A DNA stretch of 64,000 bases, from contig NZ_BNBL01000009.1 in assembly GCF_014655595.1 (NCBI RefSeq), positions 1-64,000 on the forward strand, in the 5' to 3' direction. Numbering within the stretch: position 1 is the first letter of the stretch; every line of letters starts with the position of its first letter. The position numbers were made by a program, and so were the translations under genes. Below, one piece after another: positions 7,978 through 15,707 of this stretch. The notes beneath the pieces were generated by a model that worked only from the letters and a program-made list of their open reading frames with translations, ran no database searches and was not told where the DNA came from. The DNA is from Streptomyces griseocarneus (lineage in GTDB: Bacteria > Actinomycetota > Actinomycetes > Streptomycetales > Streptomycetaceae).

Positions 7978-8015
7978 GGGAAGGCCCCGCGGACCGCGGT
8001 CCGCGGGGCCTTCCC
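7978..8015. terminator. Perfect 38-base palindrome, bidirectional terminator
   Basis: The 38 bases are an exact inverted repeat of themselves, able to form a stem of about 17 bp with a minimal loop. They lie 20 bases after the stop of the upstream gene and 38 bases before the end of the convergent chaplin gene. A bidirectional terminator is the simplest reading. Confidence 0.7.
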
Positions 8016-8053
8016 GCCCGTGCGCTCATGCGCCCCCTCGGGGACGCAGAGCG

Positions 8054-8452
8054 TCAGTGGTCGTGGTGGTGACCACCGTCGTGGTGGCCGTTGTCGTGGT
8101 GGCCGCCGTTGTCGTGGTGGCCGCCGTCGTGGTGGTGACGTCCGCCCTCGTGGTGCTCGTGGTGCTCCTCGTGGGTGTAGCCGTGCTTGACGCCGTCGTT
8201 GACGCAGGTGTTCCCGAAGGTCGGGTTCAGCAGGCCGACGATGTCGATGGTGTTGCCGCAGAGGTTGATCGGGATGGCGATCGGCACCTGGATGACGTTG
8301 CCCGAGACGACGCCCGGGGAGCCCTTCGCGACGCCCGAGGCCAGGGCCCCGCCGAAGCCGTCGTCGCCGTGGGCCAGGGCGGGCGCCACAGAGGCGCTGA
8401 GGGCGACGCCTGCGGCGGCCAGAGCGAGGGCGGCCTTCTTGGCACTGTTCAT
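8054..8452 (-). CDS. Chaplin with a histidine-rich C-terminal tail
   Basis: A 132-residue secreted protein. Residues 1-27 are a signal peptide ending in ALA. Residues 37-87 form one chaplin domain (GSPGVVSGNVIQVPIAIPIN, then Cys65 and Cys83 in NLCGN and NTCVN). Chaplins assemble into amyloid-like surface films that let aerial hyphae escape water. Short chaplins normally end just after the second Cys. Here about 45 extra residues follow, with 19 histidines in the last 43 positions in HHDGG/HHDNGG-type repeats. There is no sorting signal. The start at 8452 fits the signal peptide. A second chaplin gene lies just upstream on the same strand. Confidence 0.9.
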   Translation of the reverse strand: MNSAKKAALALAAAGVALSASVAPALAHGDDGFGGALASGVAKGSPGVVSGNVIQVPIAIPINLCGNTIDIVGLLNPTFGNTCVNDGVKHGYTHEEHHEHHEGGRHHHDGGHHDNGGHHDNGHHDGGHHHDH

Positions 8453-8525
8453 GAGGTGGTCTTCCTTTGAGATGACTGACCTTGCCGGCCCCTGCCATGG
8501 GGTCGTGCACTGATGAACGCCAGTG

Positions 8526-8554
8526 CACCGCCGATGGCACGGCCATCGGCGGTG
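8526..8554 (-). terminator. Hairpin between the two chaplin genes
   Basis: A perfect 13-bp stem (8526-8538 with 8542-8554) with a 3-base loop lies about 90 bases after the stop of the upstream short chaplin and about 75 bases before the start of the histidine-rich one. It suggests the two chaplins are separate transcripts. Confidence 0.6.
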
Positions 8555-8642
8555 TTTGCCCTCGTTCGGACGATTGATCACCCCTCGGATGTCGGCTCCA
8601 CAGGGGCGGAGCCGGCCGGACCGCGAGGCGGGATCGCGCCGG

Positions 8643-8879
8643 TTACTGGTTGACGCAGGTGTTGCCGAGCGCCGAGTTGAACAGCCCGACGACGCTGATG
8701 GTGTTGCCGCAGACGTTCACGGGGACGGAGACCGGCGCCTGGACGACGTTGCCGGAGACGACGCCCGGGTTGCCCTTCGACTCGGCGCTCGCGCCGTGCC
8801 CGCCGTGCGCGGAGGCGGCACCGGCGCCGGCCAGGGCGAGACCGCCGACGGCGAGGGTGACGGCAGCGGCCTTCTTCAT
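8643..8879 (-). CDS. Short chaplin
   Basis: A 78-residue chaplin. It has a signal peptide (about 1-24, ending ASA) and a single chaplin domain ending right after the second cysteine (Cys57 and Cys75; VNVCGN and NTCVNQ). This is the ordinary short form (ChpE-H size) that assembles on the surface of aerial structures. By position it corresponds to chpE of S. coelicolor, but that protein, as I recall, lacks the two cysteines, so I do not assign the symbol. The ATG at 8879 is chosen because AAAGAG sits eight bases upstream; a GTG at 8888 is too close to that site. Confidence 0.9.
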   Translation of the reverse strand: MKKAAAVTLAVGGLALAGAGAASAHGGHGASAESKGNPGVVSGNVVQAPVSVPVNVCGNTISVVGLFNSALGNTCVNQ

Positions 8880-9065
8880 GTTCTTCACTCTTTCTGTGAC
8901 CTTCCTGGGAGTGTTTCCGGAGCGTCGCCACGACCGGCTGCCGCGGTTACGCCATGGAAAACGCCCCTGGGCCATTCGGGTTGCGCCGGCGGGCGGCTTA
9001 TCACACGACCGCATGAATCGCTGATCAGAACGTGACGTTCAGCTACCGCCCGGTACGGCGCGGGC

Positions 9066-9716
9066 TCAGGCCCCGATCCCGTGGCGGACGGCCCACAGCG
9101 CCGCCTGGGTGCGGTCGGCGAGGTCGAGCTTCATCAGGATGTTCGACACGTGCGTCTTGACGGTCTTCTCCGACAGCACGAGCGCCCGCGCGATCTCGCG
9201 GTTGGAGCGGCCGTCCGCGATCAGGGCGAGCACCTCGCGCTCCCGGTCGGTGAGCGAGCCGCCCCGTCCCTGCCCGCCGTTGCCGGCCTCGTCCTGGGAG
9301 AGCAGGGCGCCGGCCACCTCGGACTGGAGCAGCACGTGCCCGGCGTGCACGGACCTGATGGCGCCGGCGAGGGCGTCGGGGTCCACGTCCTTGTAGACGT
9401 AGCCCGCGGCGCCGGCGCGCAGGGCGGGGACGACGGTCCGCTGCTCGGTGAAGCTGGTGACGATCAGCACCCGGGCGGGGTTGCCGAGCTCCCTGAGCTT
9501 GCGCAGCGCCTCGATGCCGTCCATGCCGGGCATCTTCACGTCCATCAGGACGACGTCCGGCCGCAGCTCCTCGGCGCGCTCGACGCCCTCCTCGCCGTTC
9601 GCGGCCTCGCCCACCACCTCTATGTCGTCCTGGACCTCCAGGAACGTGCGCAGCCCGCGCCGGACGACCTGGTGGTCGTCGACCAGCAGGACCTTCACCA
9701 CCTTGGCCTCAGCCAC
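9066..9716 (-). CDS. NarL/FixJ-family response regulator
   Basis: A 216-residue response regulator. The receiver domain (about 7-125) carries the acidic pair in LLVDDHQ, the phosphoacceptor aspartate in VVLMDVKMPGMDG, and the conserved Lys in YVYKDVD. A LuxR-type helix-turn-helix occupies about 150-212 (LTDREREVLALIADGRSNREIARAL). It should act as a DNA-binding activator or repressor once phosphorylated by the kinase encoded immediately upstream, whose stop codon lies 8 bases inside this gene. The overlap implies translational coupling. The target genes are unknown; the chaplins downstream are possible but unproven. Confidence 0.93.
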   Translation of the reverse strand: MAEAKVVKVLLVDDHQVVRRGLRTFLEVQDDIEVVGEAANGEEGVERAEELRPDVVLMDVKMPGMDGIEALRKLRELGNPARVLIVTSFTEQRTVVPALRAGAAGYVYKDVDPDALAGAIRSVHAGHVLLQSEVAGALLSQDEAGNGGQGRGGSLTDREREVLALIADGRSNREIARALVLSEKTVKTHVSNILMKLDLADRTQAALWAVRHGIGA

Positions 9717-10875
9717 CGGGCACCTCCATCTCGATCGCGGTGCCCTTGCCGGGCTCCGAGTCCACGGTCAGCCTGCCGCCGACCCCGTCCGCGCGGTCGC
9801 GCATGGACACCAGCCCCAGGTGGCGGCCGGCCCGGCGGACGCCCGAGGGGTCGAAGCCCCGTCCGTCGTCGCGCACGCGCAGGGCGGCGCCGTGGCCGAG
9901 GCGGGTGAGGGTGACCTCGACGGCCGAGGCGCCGGAGTGGCGCAGGGCGTTGTGCAGCGCTTCCTGCGCCACGCGCAGCAGGGCCTCCTCCTGGGCGGCG
10001 GGCAGCGCCCGTACGCCGTGGGCGGCGAAGGTGACGTGGGCGGCGTGGGCCCGGTCCAGGACCTTGACGTGGGTGCGCAGGGTGGCGACCAGGCCGTCCT
10101 CGTCGAGGCCCGCGGGGCGCAGCTCGACGACGGCGGCGCGCAGTTCGTCGGCGGCCTCCGCGGCCAGGCGGGCGACTTCGTGCAGCTCGCCCTTGGCGCG
10201 GGCGGGGTCGCGGTCGACGAGGGCGGCGGCGGCCTGGGCGGTCAGGCGCAGGGAGAAGAGCTTCTGGGAGACGGCGTCGTGGAGCTCGTGCGCGAGGCGG
10301 GCGCGCTCGCCGGCGATGGTCAGCTCGCGGCTGCGTTCGTAGAGCCGGGCGTTGGTGAGGGCTATGGCGGCGTGCTGGGCGAGGACGGCCAGGAGCTGCT
10401 CGTCGTCGGCGGTGAAGCCGCAGCCGGTGCGGCGCTCGCCGGGGGTGTCCCGGGTGGTGTCCCGCTTCTTGTTGGCGAGGAACAGGGCGCCGAGGATGTC
10501 CTCGCCGTCGGCGACGGGCATGCCGAGGAAGTCGCTCATGTCGGGGTGGGCGTCGGGCCAGCCCTCGAAGCGGGGGTCCTGGCGGACGTCGGCGAGGCGC
10601 TGGGGGGTGGCCTCCTGGAGCATCGCGGCGAGGATGCCGTGCTGGCGGGGCAGGGGGCCGATGGCCTTCCACTCCTCGTCGCTGACGCCGTCGACGACGA
10701 ACTGGGCGAAGCCGCCGTGGTCGTCGGGGACGCCCAGGGCGGCGTACTCGGCGTCCAGCAGTTCACGGGCGGAGACGACGATCGTCTTGAGGACGTCGCG
10801 CACCTCCAGGTGGCGGCTCATGGCGAGCAGTGCGGTGCTCACGGCCGTGAGGCCGGAGCGGGGGCCGTTGGTCAT
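9709..10875 (-). CDS. GAF-domain sensor histidine kinase
   Basis: A 388-residue soluble histidine kinase, partner of the response regulator it overlaps. A GAF sensory domain spans about residues 20-170. A HisKA_3 dimerisation/phosphoacceptor segment follows (ARLAHELHDAVSQKLFSLRL near 195), and a HATPase_c domain ends the protein (DDGRGFDPSG, GLVSMRDRADGVGGRL). There are no membrane helices, so the signal is cytoplasmic, or a redox or gas ligand bound by GAF as in DevS-type kinases. No heme-ligand motif can be assigned by eye. Confidence 0.9.
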   Translation of the reverse strand: MTNGPRSGLTAVSTALLAMSRHLEVRDVLKTIVVSARELLDAEYAALGVPDDHGGFAQFVVDGVSDEEWKAIGPLPRQHGILAAMLQEATPQRLADVRQDPRFEGWPDAHPDMSDFLGMPVADGEDILGALFLANKKRDTTRDTPGERRTGCGFTADDEQLLAVLAQHAAIALTNARLYERSRELTIAGERARLAHELHDAVSQKLFSLRLTAQAAAALVDRDPARAKGELHEVARLAAEAADELRAAVVELRPAGLDEDGLVATLRTHVKVLDRAHAAHVTFAAHGVRALPAAQEEALLRVAQEALHNALRHSGASAVEVTLTRLGHGAALRVRDDGRGFDPSGVRRAGRHLGLVSMRDRADGVGGRLTVDSEPGKGTAIEMEVPGG

Positions 10876-11018
10876 GGGATCACCGTATCCAGCGCCGCCG
10901 GGCCGGGGATCGGGCCCGGGGCGGCCGCGGCTGGGTCGTCGGGCTTAGGCCGGTGGTCGGGGCCGTTCGGCCCGCACGGGCACGACTGGCCGTGGCCCGG
11001 CGGGGGAAGACTCCCGCC

Positions 11019-11717
11019 ATGTCTATACCAATGCAGTGGACGCCCACCCACGGCGAGCCCTACCGGCCCGTGCCGTACCGGCCGGAGCGGATGCCCGCCG
11101 AGGAGTCGCTGGCCCGCGCCGCCGAGCTGCGGGAGCGGATGGGGCGCCGGCGGACGGTGCGGCAGTTCTCCGCCGAGCCCGTGCCCGAGCAGGTGGTGAA
11201 GGACGCGATCGCCTGTGCCGCCACGGCGCCCTCCGGGGCGCACCAGCAGCCGTGGACGTTCGTCCTGGTCAAGGATCCGCAGGTGCGGCGGCGCATCCGT
11301 GCGGCCGCCGAGGAGGAGGAGCGGATCTCCTACGAGGGGCGGCTGGGCGAGGAGTGGCTGGCGGCGCTGCGGCCGCTGGGTACGGACGGGGTCAAGCCGC
11401 ACCTGACGGACGCGCCCGCGCTGATCGTGGTCTTCCAGCAGCGCTACTGGCTGGGCGAGGACGGCGTCAGGCGCAAGCACTACTACGTGGACGAGTCGGT
11501 CGGCATCGCAGTGGGGATGCTGCTGTCCGCGCTGCACCTGTCGGGGCTGGCGGCGCTGGTGCACACGCCGAGCCCGATGCGGTTCCTGTCCGAGGTGCTG
11601 GGGCGGCCGGCGAACGAGAAGGCGTTCGCGGTGATCCCGGTGGGGTATCCGGCGGGGGACTGCCGGGTGCCGGACCTGGTGCGCAAGACGCTGGAGCAGG
11701 TGCTGGTCGAGATCTGA
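11019..11717 (+). CDS. Nitroreductase-family oxidoreductase
   Basis: A 232-residue flavoprotein of the nitroreductase family. The FMN-binding start RMGRRRTVRQFSAEPVPEQV (about 36-56), the TAPSGAHQQPWTFVLV block and the C-terminal FAVIPVGYPAGD are visible. Such enzymes reduce nitro, quinone or flavin substrates using NAD(P)H. The closest layout is the iodotyrosine-deiodinase-like or BluB-like subgroup, but I cannot separate these by eye. BluB makes the lower ligand of B12, and a B12 cluster lies elsewhere in this window, though 40 kb away. The start at 11019 follows a purine-rich GGGGGAAG. Confidence 0.82.
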   Translation: MSIPMQWTPTHGEPYRPVPYRPERMPAEESLARAAELRERMGRRRTVRQFSAEPVPEQVVKDAIACAATAPSGAHQQPWTFVLVKDPQVRRRIRAAAEEEERISYEGRLGEEWLAALRPLGTDGVKPHLTDAPALIVVFQQRYWLGEDGVRRKHYYVDESVGIAVGMLLSALHLSGLAALVHTPSPMRFLSEVLGRPANEKAFAVIPVGYPAGDCRVPDLVRKTLEQVLVEI

Positions 11718-12091
11718 GCGGTCCCAGCCACCCGAGCAACGTTGCACCGTTTTTGATCGCAAACGCTACGCACTGATTCGCTCACACCGGGTGAGGGAGC
11801 GCCACCCCCGGTGTGAGCCCGCTCATGGGACGCAGGTCACGTACGAAGCGGCCTAGTGGAGGCCTAAAGCGGTCATAAGCATCGCCCCGAGCAGGGAGCG
11901 AGCCGTTTTGCCAGGCCCTTGGTCCCGCCGCTCGCAACGAAGCGGGATAGTACGTCACACCTTTGCCACACCTTTTTGCAGCCGCTAAGAATTGCCCCCG
12001 TCGCACGGCGCCGTCGATCGAGACGCGGCGCTTACTTCGCGCCGATCCGGGCCTGATGCGACTCAAGCGACTGGAAGAGGTTCAGCTCAGC
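11718..12091 (+). promoter_or_regulatory. 374-base leader region before a cell-wall hydrolase
   Basis: No protein gene is supportable here. After the terminator-like hairpin at 11781-11817, the stretch to 12091 is unusually structured, with several short inverted repeats (for example GGCCT/AGGCC near 11851-11866). Actinobacterial hydrolase genes of this type often carry a ydaO-type cyclic-di-AMP riboswitch. I looked for its GACGGGGGACCCA-like core and did not find it, so I leave the element unnamed. A possible promoter, TTGCCA at 11963-11968 with TAAGAAT from about 11986, lies near the 3' end. Confidence 0.4.
11781..11817 (+). terminator. Hairpin after the nitroreductase gene
   Basis: CTCACACCGGG (11781-11791) pairs exactly with CCCGGTGTGAG (11807-11817), and the pairing continues with GTG/CAC inside. 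It lies 64 bases after the nitroreductase stop and probably ends that transcript; it could also be the first stem of the downstream leader. Confidence 0.5.
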
Positions 12092-12811
12092 ATGCGCTCC
12101 CCCATCTCCGGCTATTCCCGCCTGACCAAGGTCCACAAGTTCTCCGCCGCCGGCATCGCCGCGGCCGGTGCCGCCGCCCTGGTGTTCGCGGCCGTTCCGA
12201 GCGGCTCCGCCGACGCCGAGCAGTCGGCCGCCGTGAAGCCGGTCGCCTGGAACGCCTCCGCTTTCGGTGAGACCCAGCAGGACGAGCTGACCAAGCAGTC
12301 GGACAACGCCGCCAAGCAGGCCAAGGCCGAGGCCGAGGCCAACAAGAAGAAGGCCGAGGCGGACGCCAAGGCGAAGGCCGACAAGGAGCGCGCCGAGAAG
12401 GAGGCCGCGAGCCGTTCCCAGGAGCGCAAGCCGGTCCAGGCCGCCCCCGCCGCTCCGGCTCCGGCCCCGGCCCCGGCCCCGAAGACCTACGCCAACAACC
12501 TTGACGGCTGGATCAAGGAGGCGATGGACATCATGAAGGCCAAGGGCATCCCCGGCTCGTACAACGGCATCTACCGCAACATCATGCGGGAGTCCACGGG
12601 CAACCCCAACGCCATCAACAACTGGGACTCCAACGCCGCCGCCGGCATCCCCTCCAAGGGCCTGCTCCAGGTGATCGACCCGACCTTCAAGGCGTACCAC
12701 GTCGACGGCACCTCCTGGAACATCTACGACCCGGTCGCCAACATCACCGCCGCGTGCAACTACGCGTGGAAGGTCTACGGCTCCATGGACAACGTCAACT
12801 CGGCGTACTGA
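12092..12811 (+). CDS. Secreted transglycosylase-like (SLT) cell-wall hydrolase
   Basis: A 239-residue exported protein. An N-terminal signal segment (about 15-45, ending near SGSADA) is followed by a charged coiled stretch rich in Ala, Lys and Glu (about 65-115), then a Pro/Ala linker. The C-terminal domain (about 135-239) has the lytic-transglycosylase hallmarks: RNIMRESTGNPNAINNWD with the catalytic Glu, and SKGLLQVIDPTFKAYH. It should cleave peptidoglycan outside the membrane during growth or germination. The start at 12092 is preceded by GGAAGAGG. The long structured leader suggests control at the RNA level. Confidence 0.88.
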   Translation: MRSPISGYSRLTKVHKFSAAGIAAAGAAALVFAAVPSGSADAEQSAAVKPVAWNASAFGETQQDELTKQSDNAAKQAKAEAEANKKKAEADAKAKADKERAEKEAASRSQERKPVQAAPAAPAPAPAPAPKTYANNLDGWIKEAMDIMKAKGIPGSYNGIYRNIMRESTGNPNAINNWDSNAAAGIPSKGLLQVIDPTFKAYHVDGTSWNIYDPVANITAACNYAWKVYGSMDNVNSAY

Positions 12812-12848
12812 TCAGCCCAGCCCTCCTGAGGGCGGCGGACAGCGCATG

Positions 12849-12891
12849 CGCCGAAGGGCGGCACCCGCGAACCGGGTGCCGCCCTTCGGCG
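12849..12891. terminator. Strong bidirectional terminator
   Basis: A perfect 19-bp stem (12849-12867 with 12873-12891) with a 5-base loop lies between the hydrolase gene and the convergent FHA-ABC transporter gene. Its length and symmetry make it a convincing terminator for both. Confidence 0.8.
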
Positions 12892-12908
12892 TGTGCGCGC
12901 TGTGGCGA

Positions 12909-15467
12909 CTACTTGCGCATGACCTCGGGCTCGTGGCGGCGCAGCAGGCGCGCGACCGCGAAGCCGCAGGCGACGCCGATCGCGATGAGGGCGATCATGT
13001 CGAGGCCCCACGTCGCCGCGCTGTGCTCCCACAGCGGGTCGAGGTTCTTGGGGTTGCCCTTGTCCATGGGCGCCATGATGTGGGACAGGTCCAGCGTGGC
13101 ACCGGCGGCGCCGATGGCCCAGCGGGAGGGCATCAGCCAGGCGAACTGCTCGATGCCCGGCGAGTCGTAGATCTTGAACATGATGCCGGTGAAGACGACC
13201 TGGACGATCGCGAACATCACCAGCAGCGGCATGGTCTTCTCGGCGGTCTTCACCAGCGAGGAGATGACCAGGCCGATCATCATCGAGGTGAAGCCCAGCG
13301 CGATGATCACCAGGCAGAGCTCGGCGGCGGGCAGGGCCTTGATGATCACGCCCTCGTCCGGCAGCGCGCGGATCGAGAAGCCGATGGCGCAGATGACGAC
13401 GCCCTGCACCGCGGTGATCACGCCGAGGACGATGACCTTGGACATCAGGTACGCCGAGCGGGACAGGCCGACGGCCCGCTCCCGTTCGTAGATGACCCGT
13501 TCCTTGATCAGCTCACGGACGGAGTTGGCCGCGCCGGAGAAGCACGCGCCGACCGCGAGGATCAGCATGATCGTGCCGGCGTCCTGGTTGAAGTGGCCCT
13601 TGCTGGGCGCGCCCAGTCCGAAGTCGGACGGGATGACGGTGCTGACGCCGCCGAGGACGGCGGGGAGGAGCAGCATCAGGGCCAGGAAGCCGCGGTCGGA
13701 GGCGATGACCGAGGAGTAGCGGCGCATCAGCGTCCACAGCTGGGAGCCCCAGCTCTGCGGCACCGGCGGCCGGACCATCTGCGGCTGGACGTGGACGGAC
13801 TGCGGGGCGACGGCGTCGATGTCGGCCGCGTACATCTGGTAGTGCTGCGAGCCCTTCCAGCGGCCCGCCCAGTCGTAGTCGCGGTAGTTCTCGAACGCCG
13901 AGAAGACGTCGGCCCAGGTCTCGTAGCCGAAGAAGTTGAGCGCCTCCTCGGGCGGGCCGAAGTAGGCCACCGAGCCGCCCGGCGCCATCACCAGCAGCTT
14001 GTCGCACAGCGCCAGCTCGGCGACGGAGTGGGTGACCACCAGGACCGTGCGGCCGTCGTCGGCCAGGCCGCGCAGCAGCTGCATGACGTCGCGGTCCATG
14101 CCCGGGTCGAGGCCCGAGGTGGGCTCGTCCAGGAAGATCAGCGACGGCTTGGTCAGCAGCTCCAGGGCGACCGAGACGCGCTTGCGCTGGCCGCCGGAGA
14201 GGGCGGTGACCTTCTTGTCCTTGTGGATGTCGAGCTTGAGCTCGCGCAGCACCTCGTCGATGCGGGCCTCGCGCTCGGAGGCCGCGGTGTCGCCGGGGAA
14301 GCGGAGCTTGGCGGCGTAGCGCAGCGCCTTCCGGACGGTGAGCTCCTTGTGCAGGATGTCGTCCTGCGGGACCAGACCGATGCGCTGGCGCAGCTCGGCG
14401 AACTGCTTGTACAGGTTTCGGTTGTCGTAGAGGACGTCACCCTGGTTGGCGGGCCGGTAGCCGGTGAGCGCCTTGAGGAGGGTGGACTTGCCGGAGCCGG
14501 AGGGGCCGATGACGGCGATCAGCGACTTCTCGGGGACGCCGAAGGAGACGTCCTTGAGGATCTGCTTGCCGCCGTCGACGGTGACCGTCAGGTGGCGCGC
14601 GGAGAAGGAGACGTCACCGGTGTCGACGAACTCCTCGAGCCGGTCGCCGACCAGCCGGAAGGTCGAGTGACCGACACCGACGATGTCGTTGGGGCCGATG
14701 ATCTGCTGGCGGACCGGCTGACCGTTGACGTAGGTGCCGTTGTGGCTGCCGAGGTCGACGATCTCGAAGCCGCCGGCGGTGGCCCGGAACTCCGCGTGGT
14801 GGCGGGAGACCTGGAGGTCGGAGACGACCAGCTCGTTGTCGAGGGCACGACCGATGCGCATCACGCGGCCGACGGCCATCTGGTGGAAGCTGGTCGGGCT
14901 GCGGTCGCCGTAGACGGGCGGGGCGGCGCCGCCGGCGGGCGGCTGCGCGGGCTGGGCCTGCTGCGGGACGTACGCCTGCTGCTGGGGCTCCTGCCATCCC
15001 TGCTGCTGCGGGGGCTGCTGGTACTGCTGCTGTCCGGGCCACCCCTGGCCGCCGGACGCCTGGCCCGGCTGCTGGTACTGCTGCGGGGGCTGCTGTCCGT
15101 GCTGCTGCACGGGCGAGGCCAGGGCGGTGTGCGCGCTGTACAGGTCGGCGGCCGGGGCCCCGGGAGCACCGGAGAAATTCAGCCGCGGGCCGTCCGTCGC
15201 GTTGCCGAGGTGCACCGCGGAGCCGGGACCGATCTCGGTCTGGTGGATCCGCTGGCCCTGGACGAAGGTGCCGTTGGTGCTGCCGTGGTCCTCGATGATC
15301 CAGCCGCGTCCGCCCCAGCGGACGGTGGCGTGCCGCCATGAGACCCGGGCGTCCTCCAGCACCATGTCACCCTGCGGATCACGTCCGAGGGTGTATGCCC
15401 GGGACGGGTCCAACGCCCAGGTCTGTCCATTCAATTCCAGTACGAGTTCCGGCACTCCATGCCCCAC
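12909..15467 (-). CDS. ABC transporter with two FHA domains, ATPase and permease fused
   Basis: An 852-residue protein combining a regulatory head and a whole half-transporter. FHA domain 1 is at about 5-100 (GRDPQG, SWRHA, GSTNGTF) and a Gln/Pro-rich linker at about 115-190. FHA domain 2 is at about 200-285 (IGRALDN, SRHHAEF, GSHNGTY). The ABC ATPase is at about 300-530 (GPSGSGKST, LSGGQRKR, IFLDEPTSG), and an ABC-2 permease with about six helices follows. The domain order is that of mycobacterial Rv1747, where FHA domains bind phosphothreonine from a Ser/Thr kinase. The GTG at 15467 is chosen for its GGGGGA site six bases upstream. Substrate unknown. Confidence 0.93.
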   Translation of the reverse strand: MGHGVPELVLELNGQTWALDPSRAYTLGRDPQGDMVLEDARVSWRHATVRWGGRGWIIEDHGSTNGTFVQGQRIHQTEIGPGSAVHLGNATDGPRLNFSGAPGAPAADLYSAHTALASPVQQHGQQPPQQYQQPGQASGGQGWPGQQQYQQPPQQQGWQEPQQQAYVPQQAQPAQPPAGGAAPPVYGDRSPTSFHQMAVGRVMRIGRALDNELVVSDLQVSRHHAEFRATAGGFEIVDLGSHNGTYVNGQPVRQQIIGPNDIVGVGHSTFRLVGDRLEEFVDTGDVSFSARHLTVTVDGGKQILKDVSFGVPEKSLIAVIGPSGSGKSTLLKALTGYRPANQGDVLYDNRNLYKQFAELRQRIGLVPQDDILHKELTVRKALRYAAKLRFPGDTAASEREARIDEVLRELKLDIHKDKKVTALSGGQRKRVSVALELLTKPSLIFLDEPTSGLDPGMDRDVMQLLRGLADDGRTVLVVTHSVAELALCDKLLVMAPGGSVAYFGPPEEALNFFGYETWADVFSAFENYRDYDWAGRWKGSQHYQMYAADIDAVAPQSVHVQPQMVRPPVPQSWGSQLWTLMRRYSSVIASDRGFLALMLLLPAVLGGVSTVIPSDFGLGAPSKGHFNQDAGTIMLILAVGACFSGAANSVRELIKERVIYERERAVGLSRSAYLMSKVIVLGVITAVQGVVICAIGFSIRALPDEGVIIKALPAAELCLVIIALGFTSMMIGLVISSLVKTAEKTMPLLVMFAIVQVVFTGIMFKIYDSPGIEQFAWLMPSRWAIGAAGATLDLSHIMAPMDKGNPKNLDPLWEHSAATWGLDMIALIAIGVACGFAVARLLRRHEPEVMRK

Positions 15468-15707
15468 TACTTGTCCCCCGATGAGCCCCCTGCACGGGGA
15501 GTCTAGGGATGGCGAACATCGGGAGGAACTATTTCAGGCGCAGTCCCTCAACCGAAAGTCGGGAGTGACGCGACCGTGTACCGGCCCTGTAACAGGCGCC
15601 GTTGACCGATGCGAAACACGCCCTGACAGTAGTAACCGCCCATGGATGCGGTGGATGCGTACGGATCATGAACATCCGGGGCAACTGGTATGGACCGGGG
15701 GGCCGTG

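Noticed and set aside
11718..12091. Firm call of a ydaO cyclic-di-AMP riboswitch
   Set aside because: Context is suggestive but the conserved core sequence was not found by eye, so only an unnamed leader is reported.
12846..15341. 831-codon ORF antisense to the FHA-ABC transporter
   Set aside because: Despite its length it is an open antisense frame caused by GC bias, with no domain, while the opposite strand encodes five recognisable domains.
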